A stretch of 59,812 nt of DNA. Origin: Lachnospira sp. UBA3212. Its GTDB lineage: Bacteria > Bacillota > Clostridia > Lachnospirales > Lachnospiraceae. The stretch spans positions 1-59,812 of the forward strand of contig DEWK01000001.1 in the NCBI GenBank assembly GCA_002363615.1, in the 5' to 3' direction. The notes below the pieces were generated by a model. It was not told the origin of the DNA and made no database searches. It saw only the letters and a list, made by a program, of their open reading frames with translations. This document shows positions 44,889-54,922 of the stretch, piece by piece. How positions within the stretch are numbered: the stretch's first letter is position 1; every line of letters starts with the position of its first letter. The position numbers and the translations under genes are program-made.

Positions 44889-45407
44889 TTAATTCTCGCT
44901 AATCACATACGTTCCTGCAAATGAAAATCCCTGACTTCCAATCTTTCCTTCCTGAGAAACCACCATGGTTCCTGATTCGCCGGGAAGAAAGATTACCTTA
45001 CCATCACTTTCTGAATCGGTATATTGGTAGGAGCCATCTTCCTGCTCTAATAATATACCGTCAATCTCACCGTACTTATCTCCATCTACTCCATCACCCT
45101 TCACGGTAAATACTCCATCATCACCCTGAATGGTAAACTGAGCGTCTCCGCCCTCTTTATTGTAAGTGCCACTTACACCATCTGCCACAACCGGATCTGT
45201 GGAACCATCGTCTGTATCTTCCTCTAGATCAACAACTTCTTCCGTACTAGCTTGGGTTTCTGCGGTTAATCCGCCTGTAGTAGTAGTCTCTGTATTCTCT
45301 GTGGTCTTGGTCTCTTTTTCAGACTTCTTCTCACAGGCACTAAAACCAAAGGCAGCCAAACCGGCAACTAACAACAATCCAAATGAAACTAAAAACTTCT
45401 TTTTCAT
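44889..45407 (-). CDS. Lipoprotein with Thr/Glu-rich linker
   Basis: 172 residues. Signal peptide with lipobox-like GFSAC at residues 21-25, then a low-complexity linker rich in Thr and Glu/Asp (about 26-75), then a compact beta domain of about 95 residues with repeated G-D-G turns (FTIQGDDGVFTVKGDGVDGD). Anchored on the outer face of the membrane. Family not recognised; could be a small lipocalin-like or META-like fold. Confidence 0.75.
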   Translation of the reverse strand: MKKKFLVSFGLLLVAGLAAFGFSACEKKSEKETKTTENTETTTTGGLTAETQASTEEVVDLEEDTDDGSTDPVVADGVSGTYNKEGGDAQFTIQGDDGVFTVKGDGVDGDKYGEIDGILLEQEDGSYQYTDSESDGKVIFLPGESGTMVVSQEGKIGSQGFSFAGTYVISEN

Positions 45408-45455
45408 GTCTATCTCCTTATCAAAGTCTTTTGCAGACCAAACAATCTAGTCTGG

Positions 45456-46634
45456 CTACTGAACCTCTACAAAGGTCATATCGGAATAGTAGCTTAAATC
45501 CTTGATTTCATCTAAGATTTTCGTTTCATCATTTGTATAATCGCTATTTACAATATAACCATCATCTCCCCAGTAAGAGTCCTTATCAATGGTAACACTG
45601 CCGGTTTCATCCACACTTACGGTACCTGTCTTGGCAATGAAATAGAAGGTTCCCTGTACCTGTTCTCCCTGCTTTATACCATCATCACGATAGCTGTCTT
45701 CTTTTGCAGTCAAGGTAACATCAACCTTATAAACCGCAAAGTAATTGTTGGTCGAAGGATCATCCGGAGTAAAACCATAGTAACCCTTATAGAAGTTAGG
45801 AGTTACAGAAGCCTGATATTCTACGGTGCTGTCCTTAAGCTGATCTCCTAAAGCATATGACCAGTAGTAACTACTCCATCCATCTAAGGTTGACTTTACT
45901 TCATTTAAAATCTCGGTATTAATGTTAGACATCTGGCTAGAGGTAATAGAAGTTGGATAACTAATCAAGCCTTCTACCGTATATTCCTTCTCCTTCTCAA
46001 CTACCACAATTTTCTTTTCAGCCAAAGCACTTTCATCCCAACATTCATACTTTACGGTAATGGTATCTCCATTTGAAAGAGTATAACCACTGTCCTCTGT
46101 AAAGTAACCAGCATCTGTAATATTCTCATCTACCTCAGAACTGTCAACGGAAACATATCCATGGCCATCGCTTCCATTAAATGTAACGATAAGATCCTCA
46201 AACGGATCCACCTCTTTTCCCTTTTCAAGACCCTTTACGGTATAGGTAAATTCCTTGGATTCCACCTTTACTCCATAAAGCTTGATGTCCTTCTTTTCCA
46301 CCGACACTTCTACCTTTACTTTGTCTCCATTGGAAAGCTCATCGTCATCGTCATTTGTGGAAATGCTACTATTACGAATGCTATCCATCGCCTTTCTAAA
46401 ACGATATGCATCGATTTCAGACTTCTTTGCCAATTCCTTGGCTTTCTTTTCCACCTTTTTATCATCCACTTCAAAATCGATGCTACCATACTTATCGATT
46501 CCTGATAAATTAACTTTTACATAGTCTTTTGCCTGAATCGTAATGGTCTTTGTCTTTGATGCACAACCACTTGCACATCCGGCAAGGATCATAATACCTG
46601 CGGCAGCAGTAATATATTTCATCTTATTCTTCAT
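45456..46634 (-). CDS. Lipoprotein, possibly trigger-factor-like PPIase fragment
   Basis: 392 residues. Signal with ILAGC lipobox near residue 19. A region (about 30-160) resembles the trigger factor PPIase/C-terminal layout: ITIQAKDYVKVNL opening, an alternating helix KKVEKKAKELAKKS and NGDKVKVE segment. Two related N-G-D-x-V stretches (LSNGDKVKVEVS, LSNGDTITVKYE) suggest an internal repeat. Surface role unknown, a foldase is a possibility only. It lies between a zinc-ribbon membrane protein and another lipoprotein. Confidence 0.7.
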   Translation of the reverse strand: MKNKMKYITAAAGIMILAGCASGCASKTKTITIQAKDYVKVNLSGIDKYGSIDFEVDDKKVEKKAKELAKKSEIDAYRFRKAMDSIRNSSISTNDDDDELSNGDKVKVEVSVEKKDIKLYGVKVESKEFTYTVKGLEKGKEVDPFEDLIVTFNGSDGHGYVSVDSSEVDENITDAGYFTEDSGYTLSNGDTITVKYECWDESALAEKKIVVVEKEKEYTVEGLISYPTSITSSQMSNINTEILNEVKSTLDGWSSYYWSYALGDQLKDSTVEYQASVTPNFYKGYYGFTPDDPSTNNYFAVYKVDVTLTAKEDSYRDDGIKQGEQVQGTFYFIAKTGTVSVDETGSVTIDKDSYWGDDGYIVNSDYTNDETKILDEIKDLSYYSDMTFVEVQ

Positions 46635-46646
46635 GATTACTCTCCT

Positions 46647-47510
46647 TTAATCATCCTTCTCATCCTCAGAGAATTCCTTTGCCTTATCAACGCTGTCAAT
46701 CTCTAAAAGCTTCCAGGTCTTATCTTGTTTTCCTACGAGCATCACTGTATTAAATGTCTTTTTATCGTCATTATCAAGGGTTACCTTGCAGTAAAGGTAA
46801 TAAGCATCCTCAATATCACCCTTTAAGATATCCTCTACAGAATCCTCTAAACCATCTAAAGAATCCTCATCTAAGCGCTGACTTTCCTTGATTTCAATCG
46901 ATGCATCCTCTAAATCCTCAAATTCATAGGCATCATCATCTTGGGTAATCTCTTCAATGATATGATTCACCATGTATTCCTCGATGTCCTGATCATCCAG
47001 ATAATCCTCAATTTCTTCTTCATAATCCTTTTTGTATTCCGGAATACAATCTGAGAAATTTTTTTCTTTTCCAGACTGAATGGTTTTTTCCAACTGCTTT
47101 ACAGGCTTCTTATAATCCGGAGAAAGAATACTCATTACACCAAATACAATTGCTGCAAGAATACCAACTCCAATCACTCCACAAACAATGGCCATTACCT
47201 TGTTTGATTTCTTCATTACTTCCTCTGAAGAATTCGAAAATACCGGAGCACCCTTTGAATTAGCTTCCGAAGGACCAGCTTCGGTTTTACCTTCTGAATT
47301 TTCTGCCGGGCTTTCTGCCTCCTTTTCCTCTACAGGAACATTGTCTACTGATGTCTTGATCTCTTCCGTCTTCTCTGTCGTAGAATTTTCTGGCTGGAAC
47401 TGCTCATCACTTTGATCAGTCACCTCTGGGACAGTCTGCTCTGCTCCACACTGGCTACAAAACTTCTGATCATCTGTAAGCTGTGCTCCACACTGCGTAC
47501 AAAATTTCAT
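46647..47510 (-). CDS. Zinc-ribbon membrane protein
   Basis: 287 residues. N-terminal zinc ribbon with two CxxCG motifs (MKFCTQCGAQL and KFCSQCGAEQ), a long acidic linker (about 30-95), one membrane helix (about 104-128) and an acidic extracytoplasmic domain of about 155 residues. Similar layout to YvbJ/TcaA-type proteins. Starts a likely operon through the two lipoproteins, mscL and trxA. Function unknown. Confidence 0.8.
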   Translation of the reverse strand: MKFCTQCGAQLTDDQKFCSQCGAEQTVPEVTDQSDEQFQPENSTTEKTEEIKTSVDNVPVEEKEAESPAENSEGKTEAGPSEANSKGAPVFSNSSEEVMKKSNKVMAIVCGVIGVGILAAIVFGVMSILSPDYKKPVKQLEKTIQSGKEKNFSDCIPEYKKDYEEEIEDYLDDQDIEEYMVNHIIEEITQDDDAYEFEDLEDASIEIKESQRLDEDSLDGLEDSVEDILKGDIEDAYYLYCKVTLDNDDKKTFNTVMLVGKQDKTWKLLEIDSVDKAKEFSEDEKDD

Positions 47511-47556
47511 AATTATTCTCCTTTACCTCAAATTTTTTGTTTTCAAACTACTTTTA

Positions 47557-47585
47557 AGTATAACATACCCATAGACTTAGAGCAA
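47557..47585 (-). promoter_or_regulatory. Promoter of the zinc-ribbon to trxA unit
   Basis: Minus strand: -35 TTGCTC (47585-47580), 17-bp spacer, -10 TATACT (47562-47557), about 47 bases upstream of the ATG at 47510. Confidence 0.6.
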
Positions 47586-47594
47586 CCAATTTCA

Positions 47595-47623
47595 TTGTCT
47601 ATCAATTCATTTTATGTTATTAT
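47595..47623 (+). promoter_or_regulatory. Promoter of the GH5 gene
   Basis: Plus strand: -35 TTGTCT (47595-47600), 17-bp spacer, -10 TATTAT (47618-47623), followed by AGGAGG about 10 bases before the ATG at 47660. Confidence 0.65.
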
Positions 47624-47659
47624 GAAGAAAATCGAAACGAAAACGAATCAGGAGGATTT

Positions 47660-49195
47660 ATGAGCAAACAGAAAAAAGTAATTGTCACTTTGGTTTCTAT
47701 TCTGGTTTTATGTCTCTTAGGATTTGTCTGTTTCCTCTTTTTATTAGACTCATCAAAGGAAAGCAAAGAGAAAGAAAGCCAGAAGGAAACCACTACAAAA
47801 GAAGATAAAACAGAAAAAGAAACCACAAAAGAAACCACAAAAGAAGAAGAAACCACTACAAAATCTCAGGATGTATTTATGGTCTCCTATGTGCCAAATG
47901 GCAGTTGGGAAAAGGATGGATTTACCTGTACCCAGTTTAACGTTACCGTTTACAACCGGACAAACACCGATGCAGAAGGCTGGCAGATCATCTTAACTGT
48001 CCCGGCAGATTCCGTCTTAGAGCAAAGTTGGAATGCAACCTGTGAGAAGTCCGAAGATCATCTGACTATTATTCCAGAGGACTATAATTCCACCATTTTG
48101 GCAAATGGTTCCGTTTCTATGGGATTTATCCTAGATACCAAGGGTGAATACAAGCCAGAAAATTCCACTCTTACAGTAAACGGCAAAGACTATACCATGA
48201 ACGGAGGCGGTCAGTCCCCGGAAGAAAAAAGCACTACAGGCAAGGAGGATTCTCAGATGACAAGCGCCAATCCCGAAAACGGAACCAAGACTCCACTTCA
48301 ACTTCACGGATCCTTATCCGTGAAGGGTACAAATCTAGTAGACAAGGATGGAAATCCCTTCCAGTTAAAAGGGGTTAGCACCCACGGAATCGCATGGTTC
48401 CCGCAGTATGTCAACAAGGATTCCTTCCAAACCCTTAGAGATTCTTTTGGAGTAAACACCATCCGCCTGGCCATGTACAGCAACCCGGCAGACGGCTATA
48501 CCACAAACCTTCACGAAACCGTAAAAACCGGTGTGGATGCCGCTTGTGAACTGGGCATGTACTGTATCATCGACTGGCACATATTAAATGACAACAACCC
48601 AAACACAGAAGACAATATCAAGCGGGCAAGTACCTTCTTTACCGAGATGGCAAACACTTACAAAGACAAAGAAAATATCATTTACGAAATCTGCAACGAA
48701 CCAAACGGCAACGTAACCTGGGAAGATGACATTAAACCTTACGCCCAAAAGATGATTCAAACCATCCGTGCCATTGACTCAGACGCCATTATTATCGTTG
48801 GTACCCCAACCTGGAGTCAGGATGTGGACTTAGTGGCAAAATCTCCGATTTCCGGAGAGAGCAACCTGATGTATGCCCTTCATTTTTATGCTGCTACCCA
48901 CAAGGAAGACCTAAGAAACAAGGCTACAAACGCTTTAAATGCCGGACTTCCAATCCTTATCAGTGAGTTTTCTATTTGTGATGCTTCTGGTAACGGAGCC
49001 CTTGATACCAACAGTGCCAGCGAATGGTTTAACTTAATCCGAAACAACAAGCTTAGCTGCGTAGCCTGGAACCTTTCCAACAAAGATGAGTCCTCCTCTC
49101 TTTTACTTCCTTCCTGCGACAAGACTTCTGGCTTTACAGAGTCTGATCTTTCCGAAGCGGCCAAGTATATTTTTAACCAATACAAATCTTACTAA
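47660..49195 (+). CDS. Membrane-anchored GH5 glycosidase with CBM2-like module
   Basis: 511 residues. An N-terminal membrane helix (about 7-29), a Lys/Thr/Glu-rich linker (30-70), a CBM2-like beta domain (about 72-180), a second linker, then the catalytic domain from about 212. GH5 catalytic residues are visible: Glu347 in ICNEPNG (acid/base) and Glu436 in ISEF (nucleophile), with His307 in IIDWH and His408 in HFY. Acts on beta-1,4 glucans or related plant fibre at the cell surface; substrate needs testing. Confidence 0.92.
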   Translation: MSKQKKVIVTLVSILVLCLLGFVCFLFLLDSSKESKEKESQKETTTKEDKTEKETTKETTKEEETTTKSQDVFMVSYVPNGSWEKDGFTCTQFNVTVYNRTNTDAEGWQIILTVPADSVLEQSWNATCEKSEDHLTIIPEDYNSTILANGSVSMGFILDTKGEYKPENSTLTVNGKDYTMNGGGQSPEEKSTTGKEDSQMTSANPENGTKTPLQLHGSLSVKGTNLVDKDGNPFQLKGVSTHGIAWFPQYVNKDSFQTLRDSFGVNTIRLAMYSNPADGYTTNLHETVKTGVDAACELGMYCIIDWHILNDNNPNTEDNIKRASTFFTEMANTYKDKENIIYEICNEPNGNVTWEDDIKPYAQKMIQTIRAIDSDAIIIVGTPTWSQDVDLVAKSPISGESNLMYALHFYAATHKEDLRNKATNALNAGLPILISEFSICDASGNGALDTNSASEWFNLIRNNKLSCVAWNLSNKDESSSLLLPSCDKTSGFTESDLSEAAKYIFNQYKSY

Positions 49196-49208
49196 TTGAG
49201 GAGAAGGA

Positions 49209-49538
49209 ATGAAGAAACGAACAAACCCGGTAAACTTAGAAGAGATTTGGCATTTAATCTTAGAAGATCAGGTGTTTGTCCTGCAAAAAGACCAGGAAAC
49301 CTGCGTCTTAGCTCCCAGAATCCTGCGTTCCTGCATGAATCCGGATCAAATAAAAAAGCATCCGGTTTCGATTACAAGACAGGCCGATGGTTCCCTTCTT
49401 TTTACCGATGTAAGCCATCATATTTTGCTTTCAAGGGAAGAGTTAAAAAACTGGAATGCCTATGAAAGCACTTGGATTCCTAACGATCCCAACCAGGTTT
49501 TATCTTGTATTCCCTGCAGAAATTGCGGAAGATGTTAA
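49209..49538 (+). CDS. Small protein with C-terminal CxxCxxCxxC tail
   Basis: 109 residues, starting at ATG with GAGGAGAAGG before it, 13 bases after the GH5 gene. No signal peptide. The last eleven residues are Cys-rich (CIPCRNCGRC), evenly spaced as CxxCxxCxxC, suggesting a metal or [Fe-S] site. I do not recognise the family. Coupled by location to the GH5 gene; the role is unknown. Terminator follows. Confidence 0.6.
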   Translation: MKKRTNPVNLEEIWHLILEDQVFVLQKDQETCVLAPRILRSCMNPDQIKKHPVSITRQADGSLLFTDVSHHILLSREELKNWNAYESTWIPNDPNQVLSCIPCRNCGRC

Positions 49539-49560
49539 TATTTCATGCCACTGAGCAAAA

Positions 49561-49608
49561 AAAAGAAGGCTGACAAGATTTTTTCTTGTCAGCTCTCTTT
49601 TTTTGGGC
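49561..49608. terminator. Bidirectional terminator between convergent genes
   Basis: GCTGACAAG (49569-49577) pairs with CTTGTCAGC (49585-49593); both strands have a U run after it, so it ends the GH5 unit on the plus strand and the GH127-type gene on the minus. Confidence 0.85.
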
Positions 49609-49613
49609 TTATA

Positions 49614-52600
49614 TTACTTTACCGTTACTGTAAGCTTTGCCTTTGCCTTGCCACAGGTTACTGTGATCACGGCCTTGCCTTTCTTCTTAGCTGTAATCTT
49701 GCCATAAGCATCTACCTTAGCAACCTTCTTATTAGAAGTCTTGTAGCTAATCTTGCTTGTGGTATTCTTGGTAAGTTTCTTAAGTTTAATCACATCAGTC
49801 TTACCCTTCTTTAAGCTAATCTTTTTCTTTGCAAGCTTGATTCCCTTATTGATAACCGCTTTATTAGTAACTACGACGGTTACGACTTTCTTCTTGCCAT
49901 TGGCAAGGGTAAGGGTAATCTTTACTTTTCCGGCCTTCTTGGTCTTTACAAGACCCTTGGCAGTAACACTAGCAACCTTCTTATTAGAGGTCTTGTAGCT
50001 TACCTTTCCATAAGAGCCATCACTTAAGATTGCCATAAGGGTAATCTTGGTCTTTGCCTTTACGGTAATCTTATTCTTTACCACACCATAACCCTTAGCA
50101 AGAACAGAAGAAATATCAGATTGATCTGTCTGACTGGAGCTTGTTGTGTTGTTGGAATTGGTATTATTGTCGGTGGTATTGGTGCTTGTGTTTGCTGTAA
50201 TGCCTAAAGCACTTGTGGTAATGGCCTTTGCCGCAATCGCTCCTACCTCTGTAGCGCTAAGAGCACGGTTAAATACCAATACCTCATCCACCATACCATT
50301 AAATAAAGCATCCCAAGCGTTTACACCGAAGTAAAGTCCTGCTCCTGACTTGGTCATAATGCCAGGGGCCACATTTCCACGGTACACAAGCTTACCATTG
50401 ACATAAAGAGATCCGGTAGAGTACTTGTTGGTGGTTTCTGCTGTTACTTCTTTTTCTTCTGCTACACATAAGGTCTTTACCCTTCTAGGCTCAGCTCCTG
50501 TGTTGCTTGCACTGGCTCTTTCCGAGTCATCTACCACTACGGTTACCTGCTGCCAGGTTCCGGCTGTATAAGCATTGGTTGCATCTGCTGCCACCCAGGC
50601 ACCATCATCCGACCAAAGCTTTCCATCGGTGGTAAGATTTAACCAATACTGTGGATTAAAGGTTCCACCGGTTAAGGTAGGGTTGTACTGATTTCCTACA
50701 GTCTTTGGATTCATCCAGAAGCTTACGGTGTAGGAATCACCCATTACACTTGCATCCTCTAAAAGTCTTAATCCATAGGTTCCATTCATCTGAACGGCTT
50801 TACCGGAAATTCCTTCTGTATAAGTGACATCTCTTTTTACTACCGCTGGCTTTGCGCTCTTTAATACGGTATCTGCTCCATCTAAAGAATTATCAAAGGT
50901 AAATCCCTTCACCAAACTATCCTTTACGGCAGCTGGAGCAGCCGAGTAATCACGGGAAATCTGAATGGTATAGGTCTTTACACTGGTAAAGTTCTGAGCA
51001 TAAACTGAAAGTGTATTGCTATCTGCAGTTAACTTAACAGGCTTTGTTTCATCTACGATACTTCCATTGACGGCAACCAGTCCCTTGTTGTCCTTAATGG
51101 TAAGGGAAACTTCTACGCTATCACTGTAGCCAGCTGCAATGGAGTAAGTTCCATTGTCTGCACTTAAAACCTGATTCTTGTAAGAAAGGCTTGTAAGTTC
51201 ATTCTCATTTGCAAAGTCTGTGATCACATCTACATTCTTATAGATTCTTGCCGAATCTGCGGTCATCTCTCTATCTGACGCAAATGTAATGTCTAAGGCT
51301 TTTGCGGTTACCTTCTGTCCATTGTCCTCGTAGGTGTAATCACTGGCTGTCTTTAAAACAGAAGCAGGAATGGCAATCTTTACCTGATAATAATCACTGG
51401 TGTTATCTAAGGTAAGGTTTACTGCATCTGCAGTGGCAGAATTCAAACTTGCCTCATAAAGCACGGTGCCTGCAGCGGTGATGCAAATCTTCTTTCCATC
51501 ATCTTCCTTGGCAAAATTTACTAATAGGTAGTTTGTCTTGTCCTGATCCACCAGCATCTTATAGGCAAATGATCCACCTGCATTGGCATATCTGGTGGAA
51601 GCATGAGAATCGCCGGTTGAGCCGTTGCCTGACTCGGCAAATCCCTTGTTTTCCTCGTCTGTTACAAATCTTGCTTCGTACTGGCCATAACCTGCCTGGG
51701 TCATGGAATCAATGGTGACCTCTGCCAGTCTCGCTTCATTTTTCGCTTCTAAAATTGCTGCAGAATCCACACCTTCCCCATCTAAATAGTAGGTCCAGTA
51801 GATTCCATAGCTTTCCTTCTGTAAATAATGTGGCACAAAGGTATAAGCACTTGTTACTCCCTTTAAGCTAAAGGTCATATCATCACCCTTTACCAGGTTG
51901 TCTGAAATGTTTTCCATGTACTCTTCCACGGTAACATCTGCCTGAGTGATTCCCACCTTGTCGCTGCTTACCGCCTTGGTAGTAGGAACAGAAAGGGCTA
52001 CTCCCCAGCTTCCTGTGGTTTGCTTGTCTGTTCCAAGCTTTGCAGATAATACATATGGACCATACTTAAAGGCATAGGTGTCTGGTGAGTCCGGAAGATT
52101 GTAGGCTACCGCCTGCATAGGAAGCGTTACGGTAAAGCTTGCTCCCTCTGAAAGCATGTCATTTGTAATGACAAGATAACCTCCCTTTGTTTCATAATTG
52201 TAGCTTTCATCCCCAAACTTCACAAGAACCTTGTCGCTTCCTGTTACCCAATCCGGAACACGAAGGTAAAGGGCAAGATCGCTACTCTGTTCATTCACAT
52301 CCACCGTAAAGCTTACGGTTTCATCCTTGCTTAAGTCGCCGGTCTGACGAATGGTGTACTGGTCGGTGCTTAAGGTAGAAGCCAAATACTGATTGACGAT
52401 TACGATATTATCCTTCTTAAAGTAAATACTGTCATTTAATTTCGTGAAGTTTTCATATCCGGAACCGGTACAGCACCAGAAACTATTATCTAAGGTTGAG
52501 TAAACCTTCTGATAACCGGTGGCCATTGGCTGGAAGTACATAGTCATACCGGTCTCATGGTTCTGAGAAGGCATAATGGCATTGACCAGGGTGTTCTCAT

Positions 52601-54659
52601 AGTAGTCTGCGTACTTCTTATCTCCTGTGATTATAAAGAGTCTGCGTGAGAGTTTTAACATGTTGTAAGTACAGCAGGTCTCGTTGTTTACATTATCACG
52701 CTGAGAATTCTGTGAATCTACACCACCATTAAAATGCTCATTTTCACTTTCACCACCGGTGACATAGGCCCAGTTGTTAATCACTAAATCCCAGAAATCC
52801 TCCGCATAGGTCAGGTAGTCAGTCTCGCTATTGTTAGCCTCATATCTTCCTAAGGCACCTAAGAATTTTGGAATGGTTGTATTGGCATGAAGACCATTTA
52901 CGGCGGTTACGTCTCCGCTTGCCACCTTCTTAAATAAGGCTTCTTCATCAAACTTATGAGCCGCCTCATAGAAATGATCTGCATTTTCATAGTTAACGCT
53001 CTTCGCCATCTTGTAAAGCTGGTACATGCAATCATTCATTCCACCATATTCAATGCTAAGTACGGTGGCCTGGGTTGCTGTGGTCCACTTAGAACTTCTT
53101 TGGTATACCCACTCACCAAGATTCATGGCAATCTCAAGGGCTTCCTCGTTCCCAGCGATTTCATAACAATCTACCAATCCGGCAATGATCTTATGCATGG
53201 TATACCATGGAACCCAAGCCTGGCTTGAGATGTTTGCCTTTCCTGCTTCTACGTTATCAAACTGTAATTCTACATTATTCTGGAAGCTGGTATTTGGAAG
53301 GGTTGCTCCAAAGATGTATCCGGTCTTTCCCTTCTTTTGACAATCTCCTAATTCAGAAACAATGTATTCCATTCGATCTCTTACTGCGGTTCGGTCTGCC
53401 GTAGAAAGTCCCGGATTTACTGCTGCTGTTGCAAGAGCAGAAAGGTAGTGTCCTAAGGTATGTCCACCAATCAAGGAATTCTCCCATCCTCCTCCATAGC
53501 AAGAGGTGCTACTTCCGGTTGAATCTGTAGACTCTGCTGCTACCCAAGCGGTCACTTCATCCTTGCTTAATCCTGCCCCATATGCCGCTGTCATACGGAA
53601 ATTAGCAAGCAGTCTATCTGGATCTAAGAGTAACATGTTTTCTACATCAAGTTCTAAGGCTTCATCATAGTAAACGTCCTCTACCTTTACCTGATCGTTG
53701 GTAAAGTAAGAAGCACCCATCAGGTCATTTGCAGCCTTTACGGTGACCTTATAGTTCTTTACCACATCACTTGCTCCGGCAAGTTTAAAAGTAGCAGTTA
53801 AGGTTACGGTCTGGTCGATGATTCCTCTGGTGATCACACCTTCACTGGTGATGACTGATTCATTTGAGGAAAACCAGCTAATGCTTGAACCGTTGCTTCC
53901 GTTAGTTGGAAGCGTTAGGTTTACGGAAGTTTCTTCCGGGATACTTACTGCCTTTACATCCTTCGCCAGGGTGCTATCTGCCCCGGAACTGGTAATTAAA
54001 ATATAAGTAAAGTTAATGGCTTTGTTAGCGTCTCCTGTTCCGCTTGCCAAAAGATTTAATTCTCCATCGCTAACGGTGACGGTTCCGGATACGCTGGTTC
54101 CTGCCGCTGAAACACTAATATCATCCTGCAGGGATTTTCCCTCTGCTGTCAGGGTTGGGTTGGTGGAACATCCCCATGGATTGATTAATCCCACCTCCAC
54201 ATCATAGGTTCCATTTTCAATTTCGAATCTGTAGCCTAAGGTTCTTGGATCTTTTCCCTTCTCATACTGATTTTTGGTGTAACGGAAGGTGGCTGTCTTT
54301 GAGGTCTGATCTGTGGTCACTCCCTCATTTGGCCAGGTCCAATCGGTGGAAATACCTGCTGGTGCACTTCCACTTGGCATACTGCTTGTGCCATCATCAA
54401 TTCCCCACTTGTATCCGGTCACCGCATCTTCCCCATATACCTGCTCAGTTACTGAATTGTGCGTTCCAAGCTGTTCCCCTGTTGGTACCGTAGAGGTATC
54501 AATATCGCCACAGTCCACGAAGTACAATACACTGGTATCACTTCTATCTGCCGGACTTCCTGCATATACAGAGTTAATAGGCAATCCTGAAACAGATACC
54601 GCTAGTGTAAGCGCAATTCCCAAGGACCGCTTACCGGTTTTCCTTAATCTCTTTCTCAT
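49614..54659 (-). CDS. Secreted multi-domain GH127-type beta-L-arabinofuranosidase
   Basis: 1681 residues. Signal peptide (to about 33), a beta domain (about 45-225), an Ig-like domain (about 230-308), then the DUF1680/GH127 catalytic domain (about 320-890). The zinc/thiolate site is visible as Glu660 and Cys662 in NETCCTYN and Cys729/Cys730 in FWCCTGSG; Cys729 fits the nucleophile and a Glu in GGESENEHF the acid/base. Then Ig-like regions, a LamG-like domain (about 1270-1510) and lysine-rich Big_2-like domains (about 1540-1681). Removes beta-linked arabinose from plant glycans. Divergent from an AraC-family gene. Confidence 0.88.
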   Translation of the reverse strand: MRKRLRKTGKRSLGIALTLAVSVSGLPINSVYAGSPADRSDTSVLYFVDCGDIDTSTVPTGEQLGTHNSVTEQVYGEDAVTGYKWGIDDGTSSMPSGSAPAGISTDWTWPNEGVTTDQTSKTATFRYTKNQYEKGKDPRTLGYRFEIENGTYDVEVGLINPWGCSTNPTLTAEGKSLQDDISVSAAGTSVSGTVTVSDGELNLLASGTGDANKAINFTYILITSSGADSTLAKDVKAVSIPEETSVNLTLPTNGSNGSSISWFSSNESVITSEGVITRGIIDQTVTLTATFKLAGASDVVKNYKVTVKAANDLMGASYFTNDQVKVEDVYYDEALELDVENMLLLDPDRLLANFRMTAAYGAGLSKDEVTAWVAAESTDSTGSSTSCYGGGWENSLIGGHTLGHYLSALATAAVNPGLSTADRTAVRDRMEYIVSELGDCQKKGKTGYIFGATLPNTSFQNNVELQFDNVEAGKANISSQAWVPWYTMHKIIAGLVDCYEIAGNEEALEIAMNLGEWVYQRSSKWTTATQATVLSIEYGGMNDCMYQLYKMAKSVNYENADHFYEAAHKFDEEALFKKVASGDVTAVNGLHANTTIPKFLGALGRYEANNSETDYLTYAEDFWDLVINNWAYVTGGESENEHFNGGVDSQNSQRDNVNNETCCTYNMLKLSRRLFIITGDKKYADYYENTLVNAIMPSQNHETGMTMYFQPMATGYQKVYSTLDNSFWCCTGSGYENFTKLNDSIYFKKDNIVIVNQYLASTLSTDQYTIRQTGDLSKDETVSFTVDVNEQSSDLALYLRVPDWVTGSDKVLVKFGDESYNYETKGGYLVITNDMLSEGASFTVTLPMQAVAYNLPDSPDTYAFKYGPYVLSAKLGTDKQTTGSWGVALSVPTTKAVSSDKVGITQADVTVEEYMENISDNLVKGDDMTFSLKGVTSAYTFVPHYLQKESYGIYWTYYLDGEGVDSAAILEAKNEARLAEVTIDSMTQAGYGQYEARFVTDEENKGFAESGNGSTGDSHASTRYANAGGSFAYKMLVDQDKTNYLLVNFAKEDDGKKICITAAGTVLYEASLNSATADAVNLTLDNTSDYYQVKIAIPASVLKTASDYTYEDNGQKVTAKALDITFASDREMTADSARIYKNVDVITDFANENELTSLSYKNQVLSADNGTYSIAAGYSDSVEVSLTIKDNKGLVAVNGSIVDETKPVKLTADSNTLSVYAQNFTSVKTYTIQISRDYSAAPAAVKDSLVKGFTFDNSLDGADTVLKSAKPAVVKRDVTYTEGISGKAVQMNGTYGLRLLEDASVMGDSYTVSFWMNPKTVGNQYNPTLTGGTFNPQYWLNLTTDGKLWSDDGAWVAADATNAYTAGTWQQVTVVVDDSERASASNTGAEPRRVKTLCVAEEKEVTAETTNKYSTGSLYVNGKLVYRGNVAPGIMTKSGAGLYFGVNAWDALFNGMVDEVLVFNRALSATEVGAIAAKAITTSALGITANTSTNTTDNNTNSNNTTSSSQTDQSDISSVLAKGYGVVKNKITVKAKTKITLMAILSDGSYGKVSYKTSNKKVASVTAKGLVKTKKAGKVKITLTLANGKKKVVTVVVTNKAVINKGIKLAKKKISLKKGKTDVIKLKKLTKNTTSKISYKTSNKKVAKVDAYGKITAKKKGKAVITVTCGKAKAKLTVTVK

Positions 54660-54922
54660 AAAATCCTTCCTTTCTTAAAATTGTTTTTCGGTGTTATTAT
54701 TCAATTATTAAAAAGTCATATCGCTTTCATTTAATTTTTTTTTAAAATTGAAACTTATTCACCACTTTCTCGCATTTTTATTGTATCATAGTAGGTGCGA
54801 AACGTTAAGTCTCGTATGTTTTATTTGGTTTGAAAATGTTTTGCCCATTTGTTGTTTGTGTTGTAAAAAAGTTTTTACTTTTTGTAAGTTTTTGTTTGAA
54901 AAGGTTAGAAAGTTGGTGTTTT

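Noticed and set aside
47781..47860. Tandem repeat in the GH5 gene
   Set aside because: It is the Lys/Thr/Glu-rich linker code (repeated KETT-type units), normal for surface glycosidases.
49196..49465. 89-codon plus-strand frame overlapping the small Cys-tail gene
   Set aside because: Very basic shadow in another frame; its ATG lacks a proper ribosome site while the 49209 start has a strong one.
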